Positions 49,790 through 50,925 of a stretch of 50,925 nucleotides of DNA are shown here, piece after piece. Below the pieces are notes generated by a model. It worked only from the letters and a program-made list of their open reading frames with translations, did no database searches and was not told the origin of the DNA. Position 1 is the first letter of the stretch. Each line of letters begins with the position of its first letter. The position numbers were made by a program, and so were the translations under genes. This DNA is from JAYPAN01 sp049597955 (lineage in GTDB: Bacteria > Pseudomonadota > Alphaproteobacteria > RS24): assembly GCA_049597955.1 (NCBI GenBank), contig JBMYND010000014.1:1-50925 (forward strand), read 5' to 3'.

Positions 49790-49883
49790 AAATACTGTCG
49801 CAAAGACAGTTTTCTGCTGGGGTCTCCAACCCCCTCTTGGGAGACACGCAGAGGCCTCGCCAGTCTATGGCGAGGCCTTTTTA
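49790..49883 (+). ncRNA. candidate structured small RNA
   Basis: About 90 nt with three stem-loops and no ORF. Hairpin 1: ACTGTC/GACAGT (49794-49810, GCAAA loop). Hairpin 2: GTCTCC/GGAGAC (49822-49845), extended by TCTGC/GCAGA (49813-49817 with 49848-49852). Hairpin 3: the intrinsic terminator. No upstream gene on this strand needs that terminator, since both flanking genes read leftward. It is therefore either a small RNA or a leftover of one. No known RNA family is recognised. Confidence 0.45.
49852..49882 (+). terminator. intrinsic terminator with no upstream coding gene
   Basis: AGGCCTCGCCA (49852-49862) pairs with TGGCGAGGCCT (49868-49878) around GTCTA, followed by TTTT: an 11-bp perfect GC-rich stem. 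On the reverse strand no T-run follows, so it serves rightward transcription. Confidence 0.88.
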
Positions 49884-49919
49884 ATATGTGGCCGCCCTAA
49901 TATGAGACCAGAGTCCGGC

Positions 49920-50813
49920 TCAAACACCGGTTTCTTCAATCCAGCTTTTCAGCGCAGCGCCAATTTCATGGGGGCTGTCTTCCTGCAAAAAATGCAGCCC
50001 TTTAACCGTCACTTCGCGCTGGTTTTTCCAACTGCGGCAGAAATCGCGCTGACGGCCAACCAATATGGAGCCGGGATCAGCGTCAATAAACAGTTTCGGC
50101 ATGTCACTTTCCGACATGAAACGGGCATAATTTTCGGCAATTTCGACAATATCGGCCGGTTCACCGGCAATCGGGATTTGCCTTGGCCAGCTCAGCGTTG
50201 GGCGTCGGTCTTCGCCCGGCTCGGCAAAAGGCGCGCGATAAACCGCCATTTCCGCATCATCAAGTTGGCGCATCACCGAATTGGGCAAAACCCCTTCGAC
50301 AAAGACATTTTTTTCCAACACGACTTCCTCGCCCGCCGGGCTGCGAAAGGCTTGAAATATATTGCGCGCCCCTTCCGGCCAATCATCCCAGCCAGCCACT
50401 GGTTGGACGATGGCCTCCATATAGCAAATGCCGGCCACCGCTTCAGCATGTCTTGCGGCATAGTGAAAGCCCAATGCTGAGCCCCAATCATGAATCACCA
50501 AAATCAAATTGTCGGTGGCGCCCAAGGCTTCAAGCGCGGCCTCGAAATAGCGGTTGTGCTCGATAAAGCCATAAGCGTCCGGCCCGCTATTATCCAGCTT
50601 GTCGCTGTCGCCCATGCCTATCAAATCAAGCGCGAGGCAACGGCCAAGCGAGGCGGCATAGGGCATGATATTGCGCCACAAATAAGATGATGTCGGATTG
50701 CCATGTTGAAAAATAATTGGACGGCCATTCGGGTCACCGATTTCCACATAGGCCATTTTCTTGCCAAGCACGTCGATATATTGCTTCGGATGGGCTTCGC
50801 TGCTGATATTCAT
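49920..50813 (-). CDS. dhaA: haloalkane dehalogenase (HLD-II/DhaA-like)
   Basis: 297 aa. Hydrolyses carbon-halogen bonds of haloalkanes. The catalytic set matches DhaA: nucleophile Asp109 with halide-binding Trp110 in VIHDWGSALG, Asn39 in FQHGNPTSSYLWRNI as the second halide ligand, Glu133 in CYMEAIVQP as the acid, and His274 in KGLHFLQEDSPHEIG. The Asn/Trp pair plus Glu defines subfamily II. No signal peptide. GGGGAGGA lies upstream of ATG 50813. A 12-bp tandem repeat occupies its upstream region. No haloacid dehalogenase is adjacent, so the downstream pathway is not visible. Confidence 0.93.
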   Translation of the reverse strand: MNISSEAHPKQYIDVLGKKMAYVEIGDPNGRPIIFQHGNPTSSYLWRNIMPYAASLGRCLALDLIGMGDSDKLDNSGPDAYGFIEHNRYFEAALEALGATDNLILVIHDWGSALGFHYAARHAEAVAGICYMEAIVQPVAGWDDWPEGARNIFQAFRSPAGEEVVLEKNVFVEGVLPNSVMRQLDDAEMAVYRAPFAEPGEDRRPTLSWPRQIPIAGEPADIVEIAENYARFMSESDMPKLFIDADPGSILVGRQRDFCRSWKNQREVTVKGLHFLQEDSPHEIGAALKSWIEETGV

Positions 50814-50858
50814 ATTATCCTCCCCTTTTGGTCATGCTGACATGCCGGGCAGGCTCTT

Positions 50859-50925
50859 GCAATAGAGATGGCAATAGAGATGGCAATAGAGATGGCAATA
50901 GAGATGGCAATAGAGATGGCAATAG
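50859..50925. repeat. 12-bp tandem repeat, at least 5.6 copies, cut by window end
   Basis: Unit GCAATAGAGATG repeats exactly from 50859 to the last base. Copies are identical, suggesting recent expansion. It lies about 45 nt upstream of the haloalkane dehalogenase start, and continues beyond the window. Confidence 0.97.

Noticed and set aside
1..50925. CRISPR arrays, rRNA operons, insertion sequences, prophage genes
   Set aside because: No spaced direct repeats, transposase or phage structural motifs were seen; the tandem repeats have no spacers.

Overview
The window looks like chromosome of an aerobic, heterotrophic alphaproteobacterium. The strongest sequence evidence is the tRNA-His: it has A at the discriminator position and no G at position -1, a peculiarity of Alphaproteobacteria. 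Supporting evidence is an FeS-type (PhrB-like) photolyase, a small DUF6324-like protein, and many CoA-linked catabolic genes. GC is moderately high, except for one visibly AT-richer stretch at about 41.2-43.6 kb just after the tRNA. I cannot name a genus.

Layout. 0-8 kb: a 5'-truncated alpha/beta hydrolase, a membrane-anchored copper amine oxidase, an SDR, a large membrane/coiled-coil protein and an acyl-CoA ligase. 8-15 kb: an Uup-type ABC-F ATPase, then a three-gene envelope operon (LolA-like periplasmic protein, outer-membrane barrel, MMPL/RND exporter). 15-22 kb: methylmalonate-semialdehyde dehydrogenase and a Baeyer-Villiger-type monooxygenase, facing a leftward group of serine hydrolase, enoyl-CoA hydratase-like protein and propionyl-CoA synthetase. 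22-26 kb: a DUF3604 / parvulin / HupE-UreJ cassette. 26-31 kb: crotonase, FGGY sugar kinase, a 30-codon small ORF with a perfect Shine-Dalgarno and its own terminator, an MBL hydrolase, a HIT protein and an SDR. 31-35 kb: an overlapping leftward operon of DUF2256, (6-4)-type photolyase and an 84-residue Cys-rich protein, then a tandem thioredoxin-fold protein and a lysophospholipid acyltransferase. 35-40.7 kb: aldehyde dehydrogenase, isovaleryl-CoA dehydrogenase, an orphan iron-type ABC permease, DUF6324 and a 2OG-Fe(II) oxygenase. 40.9-43.6 kb: tRNA-His followed by an AT-richer two-gene unit (four-TM coiled-coil protein plus membrane-anchored VWA-like protein), the best candidate for an undescribed system. 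43.6-50.9 kb: a GPH transporter, a porin, a spinster-like MFS transporter, an ECF sigma / anti-sigma-like / periplasmic-sensor operon, a candidate structured small RNA and a haloalkane dehalogenase.

How the genes fit together. PrpE, MmsA, IVD, two crotonases and an acyl-CoA ligase point to oxidation of branched-chain amino acids, propionate and fatty acids. Amine oxidase, BVMO, haloalkane dehalogenase and dehydrogenases widen the substrate range. Porin and MFS genes supply uptake. An unusual genome-level feature is a set of short intergenic tandem repeats, each with a different unit (10, 11, 12, 14, 15, 16, 23 and 25 bp), several of which span a stop codon or start region. All calls come from reading the sequence; no database search was run.
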